Shown one piece after another: positions 1 through 8,600 of a stretch of DNA of 10,353 nt. The notes beneath the pieces were generated by a model. The model did not search any database. It saw only the letters and a list, made by a program, of their open reading frames with translations, and was not told the origin of the DNA. Positions within the stretch are counted from its first letter, which is position 1; each line of letters opens with the position of its first letter. The position numbers were made by a program, and so were the translations under genes. The DNA is from Burkholderiales bacterium. Lineage in GTDB: Bacteria; Pseudomonadota; Gammaproteobacteria; Burkholderiales; Casimicrobiaceae. The stretch lies in the NCBI GenBank assembly GCA_025354075.1, contig JANXNO010000276.1, forward strand, positions 1 through 10,353, written 5' to 3'.

Positions 1-24
1 GCGGCAAGCCGCTCCTACAGGGGT
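1..24 (-). repeat. Partial REP-like palindromic element at the window edge
   Basis: Read on the minus strand the bases give CTGTAGGAGCGGCTTGCCGC: a GTAG head followed by GCGGC-TT-GCCGC, a perfect 5-bp stem with a 2-base loop. This is the layout of the REP sequences (GTAG/GTGG head plus short GC hairpin) mobilised by REP-associated tyrosine transposases in gamma- and betaproteobacteria. The element is cut by the window edge, so its full length and any partner in inverted orientation cannot be seen. It lies in the non-coding stretch upstream of metG. Confidence 0.55.
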
Positions 25-80
25 TTTGATACCATCGTTGCTCATTTATCTGCACTACGCGCTAGCTACCTAGATTCCCC

Positions 81-2318
81 ATGACCGCCGACTTCACCAC
101 TTCTCCCGCGCAAGAAATCAAGCGCAAAATCTTCGTGACCACAGCCCTGCCGTACGCCAACGGCAAGTTTCATCTCGGTCACATGATGGAGTACATCCAG
201 GCTGACATCTGGGTGCGGTTTCAGCGCATGCGTGGACATGAGGTGCATTGGGTCTGCGCCGACGACACGCACGGCGCGCCGATCATGATCGCGGCCGAAA
301 AAGCGGGCAAGTCGCCGCAGGATTTCGTTGCCGAGATCGCAGCGACGCGCAAGGAATACCTAGACGGATTTCACCTGTCCATCGACAACTGGCATTCCAC
401 CGATTCGCCGGAAAACGTTGAACTCGCGCAGGACATTTATCGCAAGCTGCGCGACTTTGTTCGCGACGGCAAACCGGCTTCGTTCATTGAGCGACGTTCG
501 GTTGAGCAGTTCTACGACCCGGTCAAAGGCATGTTCCTGCCGGATCGCTACATCAAGGGCGAATGCCCGAAGTGCGGCACCAAAGATCAATACGGCGATT
601 CTTGCGAAAACTGTAGTGCCGTTTATGCGCCGACCGATCTGAAAAATCCGTACTCGGTGCTGTCCGGCGCGACGCCGGAAATGAGATCAAGCGAGCACTT
701 CTTTTTCCGTCTGTCCGACCCGCAATGCGTAGAGTTTTTGCGTGAATGGACAGAGGGGCTGGATCGCCACGGCAAGAAGCGGCTGCAATCGGAAATCATC
801 GCCAAGACCAAGGAATGGCTTGGCGAAGACGGCAAGATGGGCGACTGGGATATTTCGCGCGATGCGCCTTACTTCGGCATCCCGCTACCGGATGCGCCGG
901 GCAAGTATTTTTACGTGTGGCTGGATGCGCCAGTGGGCTATCTCGCTTCGCTGAAAAATTACTTTGACACAGGCAAAGCAGCAAAGAACGGTGAGCCACG
1001 TTCGTTTGAAGAATTCCTGAAGGCCGAGGACACCGAGCAGATTCATTTCATCGGCAAGGACATCGTGTACTTCCACGTCCTGTTCTGGCCCGCGATGCTC
1101 AAGTATTCGGGCTACAAAACGCCGGACAACGTGAACGTACATGGCTTCATCACCGTCGGCGGCGAGAAGATGAGCAAAAGCCGTGGAACCGGCATAGACC
1201 CGCTCACGTACCTGAAGATCGGCATGAATCCCGAGTGGCTGCGCTATTACATTGCGGCAAAACTCAACTCACATGTCGAGGATATTGACTTCACCGCCGA
1301 AGACTTCATGGCGCGCGTGAATTCGGATTTGATTGGCAAGTTTGTCAATATTGCGAGTCGAACGGCAGGCTTTGTTCACAAACATTTCGCCGGCGAACTT
1401 TCTCCCCTCGCAGCAGAAACCGCGACTATCAGCCATGCGATGGTTGGCGCCAAGGCGAGCGAAGTCGCGGCGCTCTACGAGAGTCGTGAGTTCGGCAAGG
1501 CAACGAGACTCATAATGGACATGGCCGATGCGGTAAATCTCTTCTACGACACTGCGAAGCCGTGGGAAATGGCTAAATTGGCTGCGACCGATCCACAAGC
1601 GCGGTTCGCCCTCCTGACGACTTGCAGCGTTGTTCTAGAGAGTTTTCGCCAACTGGCAATTCTGCTCACGCCCATCATGCCGACGCTGTCAACGCGCGCA
1701 TTTGAGTTCCTGGGCGTTCGCCAACAATGCTGGTCCGACATTACGTCTTCTCTGCCTGCACAGCACGTTATCCACCCCTACAAACACCTCATGTCCCGAG
1801 TAGAAGAAAAGCAACTAGACGAGCTCTTCGGCCTGCTCCCTGACGGCACCGACAAATCCGCCAAGACACAGCCCGCACAAAAAGGCGCTGCCAGCGGCAC
1901 CACTTCGAAGAAGTCCGCCGCACCAGCGCCTCAGCCCGATGCCACAGCAAAATCCGGTGAATTCATCAGCATCGATGACTTCGCCAAGGTCGATTTGCGC
2001 ATTGCAAAAATCGTTAATGCAGAGCACGTTGAAGGCAGCGACAAATTGCTGCGCTTGACACTGGACGTCGGTGAAGTGGACACTTTGGGGCAGCCGCGTC
2101 TGCGCAATGTGTTCTCGGGGATCAAGTCTGCTTATGCGCCTGAAAACCTGATCGGACAATTCACCGTACTTGTTGCTAATCTGGCCCCGCGAAAAATGAA
2201 GTTCGGCGTCTCCGATGGCATGGTGCTTGCGGCGTCGGCCAAAGACGGGAACAATGCGGCAGGGCTGTACCTGCTCAACCCACACACCGGTGCCACTGCC
2301 GGAATGAAGGTAACGTGA
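81..2318 (+). CDS. metG: Methionyl-tRNA synthetase with C-terminal tRNA-binding domain
   Basis: Cytoplasmic class I aminoacyl-tRNA synthetase that charges tRNA-Met with methionine, for both initiation and elongation. The HIGH signature is HLGH at residues 31-34, in the context [12 protein letters not shown] zinc-binding insertion has two CxxC knuckles, C162-PK-C165 and C175-EN-C178, so it is the four-cysteine type found in E. coli-like MetG. KMSKS is at residues 363-367. The anticodon-binding helical domain follows, then a Lys/Ala/Pro/Thr-rich linker at about 590-627, and from about 628 to the end an EMAPII/Trbp111-type OB fold ([11 protein letters not shown]). At 745 residues it is longer than E. 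coli MetG (about 677); the difference lies in the linker and about 15 extra N-terminal residues. No good Shine-Dalgarno precedes the ATG, but no better start lies between it and the conserved [13 protein letters not shown]. Its stop overlaps the next gene. Confidence 0.98.
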   Translation: MTADFTTSPAQEIKRKIFVTTALPYANGKFHLGHMMEYIQADIWVRFQRMRGHEVHWVCADDTHGAPIMIAAEKAGKSPQDFVAEIAATRKEYLDGFHLSIDNWHSTDSPENVELAQDIYRKLRDFVRDGKPASFIERRSVEQFYDPVKGMFLPDRYIKGECPKCGTKDQYGDSCENCSAVYAPTDLKNPYSVLSGATPEMRSSEHFFFRLSDPQCVEFLREWTEGLDRHGKKRLQSEIIAKTKEWLGEDGKMGDWDISRDAPYFGIPLPDAPGKYFYVWLDAPVGYLASLKNYFDTGKAAKNGEPRSFEEFLKAEDTEQIHFIGKDIVYFHVLFWPAMLKYSGYKTPDNVNVHGFITVGGEKMSKSRGTGIDPLTYLKIGMNPEWLRYYIAAKLNSHVEDIDFTAEDFMARVNSDLIGKFVNIASRTAGFVHKHFAGELSPLAAETATISHAMVGAKASEVAALYESREFGKATRLIMDMADAVNLFYDTAKPWEMAKLAATDPQARFALLTTCSVVLESFRQLAILLTPIMPTLSTRAFEFLGVRQQCWSDITSSLPAQHVIHPYKHLMSRVEEKQLDELFGLLPDGTDKSAKTQPAQKGAASGTTSKKSAAPAPQPDATAKSGEFISIDDFAKVDLRIAKIVNAEHVEGSDKLLRLTLDVGEVDTLGQPRLRNVFSGIKSAYAPENLIGQFTVLVANLAPRKMKFGVSDGMVLAASAKDGNNAAGLYLLNPHTGATAGMKVT

Positions 2319-2827
2319 CCATAATGCTGGGTGCTTCTCGCACTGTATTTGAACAAGAGAAATACAAAATTCTCAAGGCCAGCTCGCGTGATGCGCCGGT
2401 GGTTTCGGCCCTGACCAAGGGCGACTGGTCGGAACGGGTGGCCATTTCGCAACGACGCAAAGTGGACAACCCGACACAGATTGCTGAAGACCTTCGCGCA
2501 GGCGGCGGGCTGGTGCTCTACCGCAGCAATTTGCCGGTGGCTGCGCTGTCGTACGTTCATGCGCGCGATGGCAGCTGGGAGCTGCGTCGCCTGGGTGTGA
2601 CGCGCACCTACTCCGGTCGTGGATTCACGTCGCTGTTGCTCGACACGCTGGAAAAGCTGGCCAAAAAAGCGGAGGTTCGTTCGATACGGATTCCGGTGGA
2701 AACCTATTCGCCGCAGTACAAAGCGTACTTCGAAAAACTGGGTTTCAGCGTTGACGCAGATCGCACTTTTTCGACGATCTTCGCTGGTTCGTTGCAGCCG
2801 ATCCGAATGCGCAAAGTCGTCAGCTAG
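2315..2827 (+). CDS. GNAT-family N-acetyltransferase, substrate unknown
   Basis: A 170-residue protein with the GNAT fold, expected to transfer an acetyl group from acetyl-CoA to an amine on an unidentified acceptor. The acetyl-CoA-binding motif A is around residues 92-112 ([17 protein letters not shown]). Its core is SGRGFT where the family consensus is R/Q-x-x-G-x-G/A, so the first Arg/Gln and the last Gly are replaced. Motif B is the usual YFEKLGF at about 138-144. The chosen GTG start overlaps the metG stop (GTGA) and has GAAGG just upstream with a 4-base spacing. An ATG three codons downstream (2324) is the alternative, with a 13-base spacing. The overlap suggests co-transcription and translational coupling with metG. 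The protein might act on a tRNA-synthetase-related or unrelated substrate; the sequence does not say. Confidence 0.85.
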   Translation: MTIMLGASRTVFEQEKYKILKASSRDAPVVSALTKGDWSERVAISQRRKVDNPTQIAEDLRAGGGLVLYRSNLPVAALSYVHARDGSWELRRLGVTRTYSGRGFTSLLLDTLEKLAKKAEVRSIRIPVETYSPQYKAYFEKLGFSVDADRTFSTIFAGSLQPIRMRKVVS

Positions 2828-2890
2828 ATGGCTGCCCCGGTGGTCAATCAGCGGGTTGTTGCACCTTAGGCCAAGGCTGCCCATACCGCC

Positions 2891-4546
2891 ATGATTTCCC
2901 TCGCGTTTCGGCCTCGACTGATCGACGAGCTGGCGGATTACAACTCAAGCAAATTTCGCGCGGATGTGCTCGCCGGCATCACGGTGGGCATCGTGGCGGT
3001 GCCACTGGCGATGGCGTTCGCGATTGCAAGTGGCGTGTCACCCGAACAGGGACTCATCACCGCCATCGTTGCCGGCTTTCTGATTTCGGCGCTGGGTGGC
3101 ACGCGCCTGTGTATCGGCGGGCCGACCGGCGCGTTCGTGGTGGTGCTGTACGCCATCCTCGCCAAATACGGCTGGGCCAACTTGATGATCTGCACCATGA
3201 TGGCGGGCTTCATGCTCATCGCGATGGGCCTGTTCAAGCTGGGCGCGCTGATTCGTTTTATCCCAAACTCGGTGATCATTGGCTTTACCAACGGCATCGC
3301 CGCGCTAATCGCGTTGTCGCAAATCAAGGATTTTTTCGGATTGCCGATTGCGGTGATGCCGGGCGAATTTTTCGGCATCGTCAAGGCGCTGGCATCCACT
3401 ATTCAGCATGCCCACTGGCCCTCGATGCTGCTGGCGATTGCCTGCTTTCTGTTTCTCAGGTTTTGGCCGGCACGACTTTCGTCGTGGGTACCGTCGCCGT
3501 TTATCGTGCTGGTGGTCGCGACACTGGCCACCGTTTTTGCAGATACCCATATCGCGACCATCGGTTCGAAATTTGGCGACATCAAGGCCTCGATTCCGAT
3601 GCCCGAACTTCCCGAGTTCACCGTAGAGCAACTGGGCAGCCTGATCCCGCCCGCGCTCGCCATCGCACTGCTCGCGGGCATCGAATCACTGCTCTGCGCA
3701 GTCGTCGCCGACAAGCACACCCAGGATCACGCGGATCCCAATCAGGAACTGATCGCGCAGGGCGTGGCCAATGTGATTTCTCCGCTGTTTGGCGGGCTGG
3801 CTGCGACCAGCGCGATGGCGCGCACCAGCGCCAACATTCGTAACGGTGCAAAAACACCCGTGGCGGGTTGCGTTCATGCGCTGACATTGCTGCTGGTGCT
3901 GCTCGTCGCGGCACCACTCGCCAAACACGTGCCGCTGCCCGCGCTAGCTGCGATCCTAATGTGGGTGGCGCTGAACATGGGCGAGTGGCGCGAATTCAAG
4001 GCGCTGCGGCAATACACGCCGATGCGAAACGCGACGCTGGTAAGCACATTTTTGCTGACTGTGTTGTTCGATCTGACCGTCGCGGTGGAGGTCGGCATGG
4101 TGCTGGCGACGCTGCTGTTGATCAAGCGATTGACTGAGGCTGCGAGCGTGCAACGCATCCACAATCTGGCCAAAGACACCGACGCGCCACCACTCGAATT
4201 GCCGGACGACGTGTCGGCGCTGCGTATTCGCGGCGCGCTATTTTTTGGCGTCACCGACAAGCTGGAGCGCGGCCTGTACAGCCTGCCGAAAACGCGCATC
4301 GTGGTGCTCGATTTTCTGGAAGTGATTTACCTTGATTCGACCGCGCTGGAAGTGCTGCGCGCGTTCAACAAAGCGGTGGTTGAGCGCGGCGGCAAGCTGG
4401 TGATTTATGGCTTAGCCACGCAGCCACGATCGCTCTTTGCGCGCACCGGATTTGATCGCGAAATCGGCCTGTCGCACGTGGTGGACACGCGTCGTCAGGC
4501 GCTGGAACTGGTCTTCGCGCAACGCACAATTTCGCACGCCACTTGA
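2891..4546 (+). CDS. SulP-family inorganic anion transporter with STAS domain
   Basis: Integral inner-membrane permease of the SulP/SLC26 family, 551 residues, the normal family length. The start fits: residues 1-30 hold the short cytoplasmic N-terminus and the conserved DVLAGITVGIVAVPLAMAFA first helix. The substrate-site signature IGGPTGAF is at residues 75-82. Hydrophobic segments follow to about residue 415, then a charged linker and a cytoplasmic STAS domain at about 436-545, with the typical LDSTALEVL around D482-S483-T484, where SpoIIAA-like proteins are phosphorylated. SulP proteins carry sulfate, bicarbonate or C4-dicarboxylates; the sequence alone does not decide which, and no sulfate-assimilation or carbonic anhydrase gene is adjacent. 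The ribosome-binding site is weak. The 63-base gap after the acetyltransferase gene shows no terminator, so read-through from metG is possible. Confidence 0.93.
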   Translation: MISLAFRPRLIDELADYNSSKFRADVLAGITVGIVAVPLAMAFAIASGVSPEQGLITAIVAGFLISALGGTRLCIGGPTGAFVVVLYAILAKYGWANLMICTMMAGFMLIAMGLFKLGALIRFIPNSVIIGFTNGIAALIALSQIKDFFGLPIAVMPGEFFGIVKALASTIQHAHWPSMLLAIACFLFLRFWPARLSSWVPSPFIVLVVATLATVFADTHIATIGSKFGDIKASIPMPELPEFTVEQLGSLIPPALAIALLAGIESLLCAVVADKHTQDHADPNQELIAQGVANVISPLFGGLAATSAMARTSANIRNGAKTPVAGCVHALTLLLVLLVAAPLAKHVPLPALAAILMWVALNMGEWREFKALRQYTPMRNATLVSTFLLTVLFDLTVAVEVGMVLATLLLIKRLTEAASVQRIHNLAKDTDAPPLELPDDVSALRIRGALFFGVTDKLERGLYSLPKTRIVVLDFLEVIYLDSTALEVLRAFNKAVVERGGKLVIYGLATQPRSLFARTGFDREIGLSHVVDTRRQALELVFAQRTISHAT

Positions 4547-4580
4547 AATTTCGGTGACGCACAATAGGGCGTCCGTTCTG

Positions 4581-4647
4581 GCTTTCAAGAGGGTTGGGCA
4601 ACTTCTAGGTGTTGACCTCAAATTGAGGTGACCCACCGCTTGAAAGC
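4581..4647. promoter_or_regulatory. Nested inverted repeats between sulP and hsp20
   Basis: Perfect 9-base arms GCTTTCAAG (4581-4589) and CTTGAAAGC (4639-4647) enclose further complementarity (GGG-TT-GGG at 4591-4598 against ACCCACC at 4631-4637, with bulges) and a central perfect palindrome ACCTCAA-A-TTGAGGT at 4615-4629. In RNA this would fold into a long imperfect stem with a terminal hairpin; in DNA the central palindrome looks like a dimeric repressor or activator site. No U-tract follows, so it is not a standard terminator. The right arm overlaps the heat-shock -35-like element described separately. The function is unknown. Confidence 0.5.
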
Positions 4648-4669
4648 ACCACCAGCACACTCACCTTCT
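4639..4669 (+). promoter_or_regulatory. Candidate sigma-32 (heat-shock) promoter for hsp20
   Basis: CTTGAAA at 4639-4645 is a full match to the RpoH -35 consensus. After a 16-base spacer, CACCTTCT at 4662-4669 matches five of the seven fixed positions of the -10 consensus CCCCATnT. Transcription would start near 4676, about 50 bases before the hsp20 start codon. The -35 is good, the -10 is mediocre. The assignment rests on these matches plus the expectation that small heat-shock genes are under RpoH. Confidence 0.4.
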
Positions 4670-4678
4670 GCTCTGCAA

Positions 4679-4724
4679 GCGCTGCACCATTCATTTCAGC
4701 GCAACCCCAATGAAGGAAATAGCA
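4679..4724 (+). promoter_or_regulatory. hsp20 leader: hairpin and ribosome-binding site
   Basis: The short leader contains a GC-rich hairpin, GCGCTG (4679-4684) with CAGCGC (4697-4702), and the Shine-Dalgarno AAGGAA at 4713-4718, six bases before the ATG at 4725. TTCATT (4690-4695) could instead pair with AATGAA (4709-4714), partly covering the Shine-Dalgarno. These two pairings are mutually exclusive, which is compatible with a temperature-sensitive leader as known for other bacterial small heat-shock genes (ROSE, fourU). That role is inference; the Shine-Dalgarno itself is clear and decides the start codon. Confidence 0.4.
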
Positions 4725-5213
4725 ATGACTGGTTTTATTCGTTTTAATGGCAACCCGAATGTTCGCTGGAACTCGGTAGGTCTCCACGGTGGGCGTCACG
4801 CATCCGACGTAGATCGCGCTCTGGAATCGCTCGCTTCCCAAGTGTTCGGCACCGCCGCCCGTACTGAAACTACTGCGGTCGATCTGCGCGCCGACGTTCG
4901 CGAAACCACAACCGCGTACATCCTGCAACTCGACGTTCCTGGCGTCGCCAAAGAAGACATCACGGTGGACGTCGATGAGAAAACGGTTCGGGTTGAGGCC
5001 ACGTTCAAGCGCGCGACGACAGAGGCCGTAGAAGGCGTCGCCGCCGAAACCGCCGTGCTGACTGAACGCGTGAACGGCGCAGCTTCACGCAACTTCCGTT
5101 TGCCGCAAGCGGTCGATGCGGAACAGGCAACAGCGCATCACGAGCACGGTGTGTTGACGCTAACGCTGCCGAAGAAAAACGCGACTACGCAGAAGCGTTT
5201 GGCGATTAACTAA
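4725..5213 (+). CDS. Small heat-shock protein, Hsp20/alpha-crystallin family
   Basis: A 162-residue ATP-independent holdase chaperone that binds unfolding proteins in the cytoplasm as large oligomers. The N-terminal arm is about 45 residues. The alpha-crystallin domain runs from about residue 47 (AVDLRADVRET) to about 150, with the conserved LDVPGVAKEDI and, near its end, HGVLTLTLPKK. The extreme C-terminus KRLAIN supplies the I/L-x-I/L motif (L159-A-I161) that docks onto neighbouring subunits. The ATG at 4725 is chosen over an in-frame ATG at 4710 because AAGGAA lies six bases before it. The gene has its own candidate heat-shock promoter and ends in an intrinsic terminator. A short inverted repeat AACTAA/TTAGTT overlaps the stop codon. 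Confidence 0.95.
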   Translation: MTGFIRFNGNPNVRWNSVGLHGGRHASDVDRALESLASQVFGTAARTETTAVDLRADVRETTTAYILQLDVPGVAKEDITVDVDEKTVRVEATFKRATTEAVEGVAAETAVLTERVNGAASRNFRLPQAVDAEQATAHHEHGVLTLTLPKKNATTQKRLAIN

Positions 5214-5238
5214 CTCGATTAGTTCGCCGCAGCGAAGA

Positions 5239-5268
5239 AAGCCCGGTTGCCTGCATCCGGGCTTTTTT
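5239..5268 (+). terminator. Intrinsic terminator after hsp20
   Basis: Perfect 8-bp stem AAGCCCGG (5239-5246) / CCGGGCTT (5257-5264) with a 10-base loop, running into six T residues (5263-5268). It lies 26 bases after the hsp20 stop and has the standard form of a Rho-independent terminator. Confidence 0.93.
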
Positions 5269-5608
5269 ATGTACAGCTTTTCAATGGCATTCCCAATTCA
5301 ATTGGGCGTAGCGCATGATTAAGCTAAAAGTCAACTTACGGGCTTTTTAACCTCTATGCCCGTATCGGACGGACATTCCAGAAAAAAGCTGATTATGTTT
5401 TTACGGTCTCAGCGCCTTAATGGCGCTCACCTCGCCCACATCACTGCTGATAGCTGATGAAGCGACATGCGCGTTTCACATCGTTAGCAAGTTCAGGCCA
5501 GCCGTGTCTGCGTTTCGCTTGATCCTGTGAACAGAAATCGGTCAATGGTTGCAGTCATCGAAGGGGCGGCGACAGCGTGGCAATTTGTAGTGCAATGCCA
5601 CTGCGACG
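5269..5608. other. Non-coding convergent intergenic region with palindromes
   Basis: No credible gene is visible on either strand between the hsp20 terminator and the stop codon of the kelch gene. It holds several inverted repeats: a perfect 7+1+7 palindrome CCCAATT-C-AATTGGG at 5292-5306; TACGGGC (5337-5343) with GCCCGTA (5358-5364) around an AT-rich loop; AGCGCC-TTAAT-GGCGCT at about 5412-5428; and GTGGCA (5577-5582) with TGCCAC (5596-5601) right after the kelch stop. None has a proper U-tract in the kelch direction, so no clear terminator for that gene can be named. Its right half contains the left copy of the direct repeat listed separately. Confidence 0.5.
5463..5555 (-). repeat. Diverged direct repeat, left copy (downstream of kelch gene)
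   Basis: Hand-aligned to 9333-9424 with one single-base gap: about 58 of 92 aligned positions match. The best part is 5534-5555, with 19 of 22 bases identical including the 13-base core GAAATCGGTCAAT; the plus-strand blocks ATGCGC and GGCC also match in register. Most differences in the middle are transitions. The copy starts 54 bases beyond the kelch stop codon. It has the same orientation as the right copy and no coding potential that I can see. Confidence 0.55.
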
Positions 5609-8600
5609 CTACGGAAACGCCGTCCCGCAATTCGCGTTAAGGTTGTCGCGGATCGTCGGCCACGGCGTCGCGATTCCGGTACCCGCCGTAACCGCATTGC
5701 CGGTGATTCCAAGCATCGCACGCGTGAGGATCAGGCCCTCCACCGTTGCTAGCAATGGATTGAGGCCATTCATGCGCAGATCGCAGACGATGGGTGCCGG
5801 GCTCACCGTAAAACTCAGGCTCGCGGTCGCGGCGTTGAACGTTCCGTTACCCGCCTGATTCGCCTCAATCGTGCAGGTGCCTACGATGACGCCGGTCACC
5901 GTGCCGCCGCTGATGGTGCAGACCGAAGGCGTGGTGCTGGTCAGGGTGACTGGCACCAAGCCCTTGTCAGAGGTCGCGCTCAGACTACCGCTGCTGCCTG
6001 GGGTGAGGCCGGGCGCAGTGCCAAAAATCAGGGATTGGCTACCACCCGTGACAAAGATGCTTTGCGTGACCTGAGGCGCAGCGAGGAAATTGCCATTACC
6101 ACCCTGATTGGCGGCGATGACGCAGGGTCCCGTTGCGACCGCGGTGATCAGGCCAGACGTGAGATTCACCGCACAGGCAGCGCTTGAAGTGGTGTAGCTC
6201 ACGGCGAGGCCGGACGATGCCACAGCGGTAATCGTCGCAGTCCCGCCTGTCCCAAGTGCAGGAACGGAGGTGAAGCTGATCGTCTGACTGGCGATGCCAA
6301 CCGTCAGGCTTTGCGTGACCTGCGGTGCGGCGTTGTAGTTGCCGTTACCCGGCTGATCGGCAGCGATGACGCAGGCACCTGCGGTAACCGTGTTGACCAG
6401 CCCGGTGCTCGCGTTGACCGTACAGGCGGGGCTCGCAGTGCTGTAGATTACAGGCAGGCCCGACGTTGCCGTGGCGGTGACCGTGCCCGTGCCGCCGTAT
6501 ACAAGCGTGGGTGGTGCGCCAAAGCTGATGCTTTGACTGGCCGTGCCGATGGTGATCGTTTGCGTCACCTGCGGAGCCGCGAGGAAGTTGGGGCTTCCCC
6601 CCTGATCAGCGGCGATGACACACGAGCCTAAGGTGACCACGGTGACCAACCCAGAGCTCGCATTGACCGTGCACGCAGAGCTGGCGGTGCTATAGCTCAC
6701 CGGCAAACCCGACGTTGCGATCGCCGTGACTGTGCCGCTGCCGCCGAACACAAGGGTCGGGGGTGGGCCGAAGCTGATGGTCTGGTTGCTCACGCCAAGG
6801 GCCACCATGGTGGAACGGCTGGCGAGGCCGTTGACGATCACGGTCAACAAATATTCACCCTTGGGCAGGCTGCTGGGCACCGGCGCGCTCTGATAGCTGG
6901 TGGGAGAGCGCGTCGAGTTGGTGGCCGACGATACCCACGCGAGTTGATCATTGTCGACGCGGCGCAATTGCAGCAGCGGATAGTTAGTCGAGCTGCTGTT
7001 AGTGGCGCCGCCCGAGGCTTCGCTGTCGCCATTGAAGCCAGTGCCGGTGACGTTGATGCTGGTGGCGGGCAGGACTGGATTGGTCGCGGTAGTGACCACG
7101 GGACGGCGCGCATCGGCAATGCCGAGGTCTTCGAGATAGAGTTCTGCACTGTTCGCGGGAATGCCGGTGCCATCGTTACCCCCAGCTAACAACACCTGAC
7201 CCGACGGCAAGAGGGTGGCGGTGTGCGCTCTGCGAGGCGTGGCCAAATTGCCCGCACTGCTCCAGCTGTTGCTGGCCGGCGCGTATATCACGGCGCTGTT
7301 CACACCCGTGCCGGAGACGTAGACTCCGCCGCCTGCAACCAGTACTTTGCCTGACGGCAGCACTGTGCTGGTATGCGCGCTGCGGGTGCCGGTAAAGCTG
7401 CCCGCTGGGCTCCACGAATTTGTGGCCGGGTCATACAGCTCGGCGCTATTCAAGTCGCTACCGTTTGTCGCGCCGCCGGCAACCAGCACTTTGCCCGATG
7501 GCAGCAGGGTGGCACTGTGCGAATCACGCGCGGTGGCGAGTGTGCCCGCCGCGGCCCAGCTGTTGGTAGCAGGGTCATAGAGCTCGGCGCTGCTGAAGCT
7601 GCTGCCTAAACCGTCCGTCCCGCCCGCAACGAGCACCTTGCCCGAGGGCAGGAGGGTGGCGGTATGTTGGGCGCGATCCGCGGTCATGTTGCCGGCGCTG
7701 CCCCAGGTGTTGATGGCCGGGTCGTATAGCTCTGCGCTAGCCGCACCGCCATAACCGCCGACGACTAACACCTTGCCCGAAGGCAACAGGGTAGCGGAGT
7801 GGTAGAAGCGCGTTGAGATCATGCTCGCGACGCTTGTCCAGCTGCTGTTGCCAGGGTTATAGAGCGCCACCAGCCGCAACCTCCCCCCTGTCGCTCCCCC
7901 TGAATCCTGGCCACCAGCCACCAGCACCTTGCCCGAGAGCAGCAGCGTGGCGCTAACCCCTTCGCGACCAAGGCTACCCAGACTGGCCGTCGCACTCCAC
8001 GTATTACTGGCGGGGTCATACAGCGCGGCGCTGCCTATGCCCCCTATGATGCCGCCCCCGCCCACAATGAGTACCTTGCCCGAAGGCAGCAAACTGGCGG
8101 CATGCGATGCGCGTGCCGTCGTGAAGCTTCCAGCAGCACTCCAGCTACTGTTGGCGTAGTCATAGAGCTCCGCGCTGCTCAAAGTGGTGCCGTTGCCGCC
8201 CGGTGGGCCTACACCTGCCGCGACCAGCACCTTGCCTGAAGGTAGCAAGACGGCCGCGTGCAAGTGGCGCGCCGTTACGAGCGGGCCAGCGCTACTCCAG
8301 GTACTGCTAGCCGGGTCAAAGAGCTCCGCGCCATTCACAAATGAGCCGTTGAATCCTCCAGCGACTAGGATCTTGCCGGAGGGAAGCAACGTGGCGCTGT
8401 GTTGAAAGCGCGTCGTGGCAAGGTTGCCCGCGCTGCTCCAGGTATTGCTGGCCGCGTCATAAAGCTGTGCGCTGTTCAGGTAGGTGCTGGGTGTGACAAG
8501 TCCGCCCGCTACCAACACGTTGCCCGAGGGCAGAAGCGTGGCGCTGTGGCCATAGCGACCGGTGGTGAAGCTGCCTCCGCTACTCCAGCTGTTACTGGCA

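Noticed and set aside
2132..2884. Open frame of 250 codons on the minus strand across metG and the acetyltransferase gene
   Set aside because: It spans two clearly coding plus-strand genes, and the protein has no recognisable domain and an unnatural composition rich in Arg, His and Ser.
4612..4629. SoxR binding site
   Set aside because: The half-sites fit, but the centre is 5 bases too short for a SoxR box and no correctly spaced promoter overlaps it.
5463..5555. The two direct repeats as terminal repeats of a transposon
   Set aside because: They are direct, not inverted, there is no transposase gene between them, and no short target duplication is visible at their outer ends.
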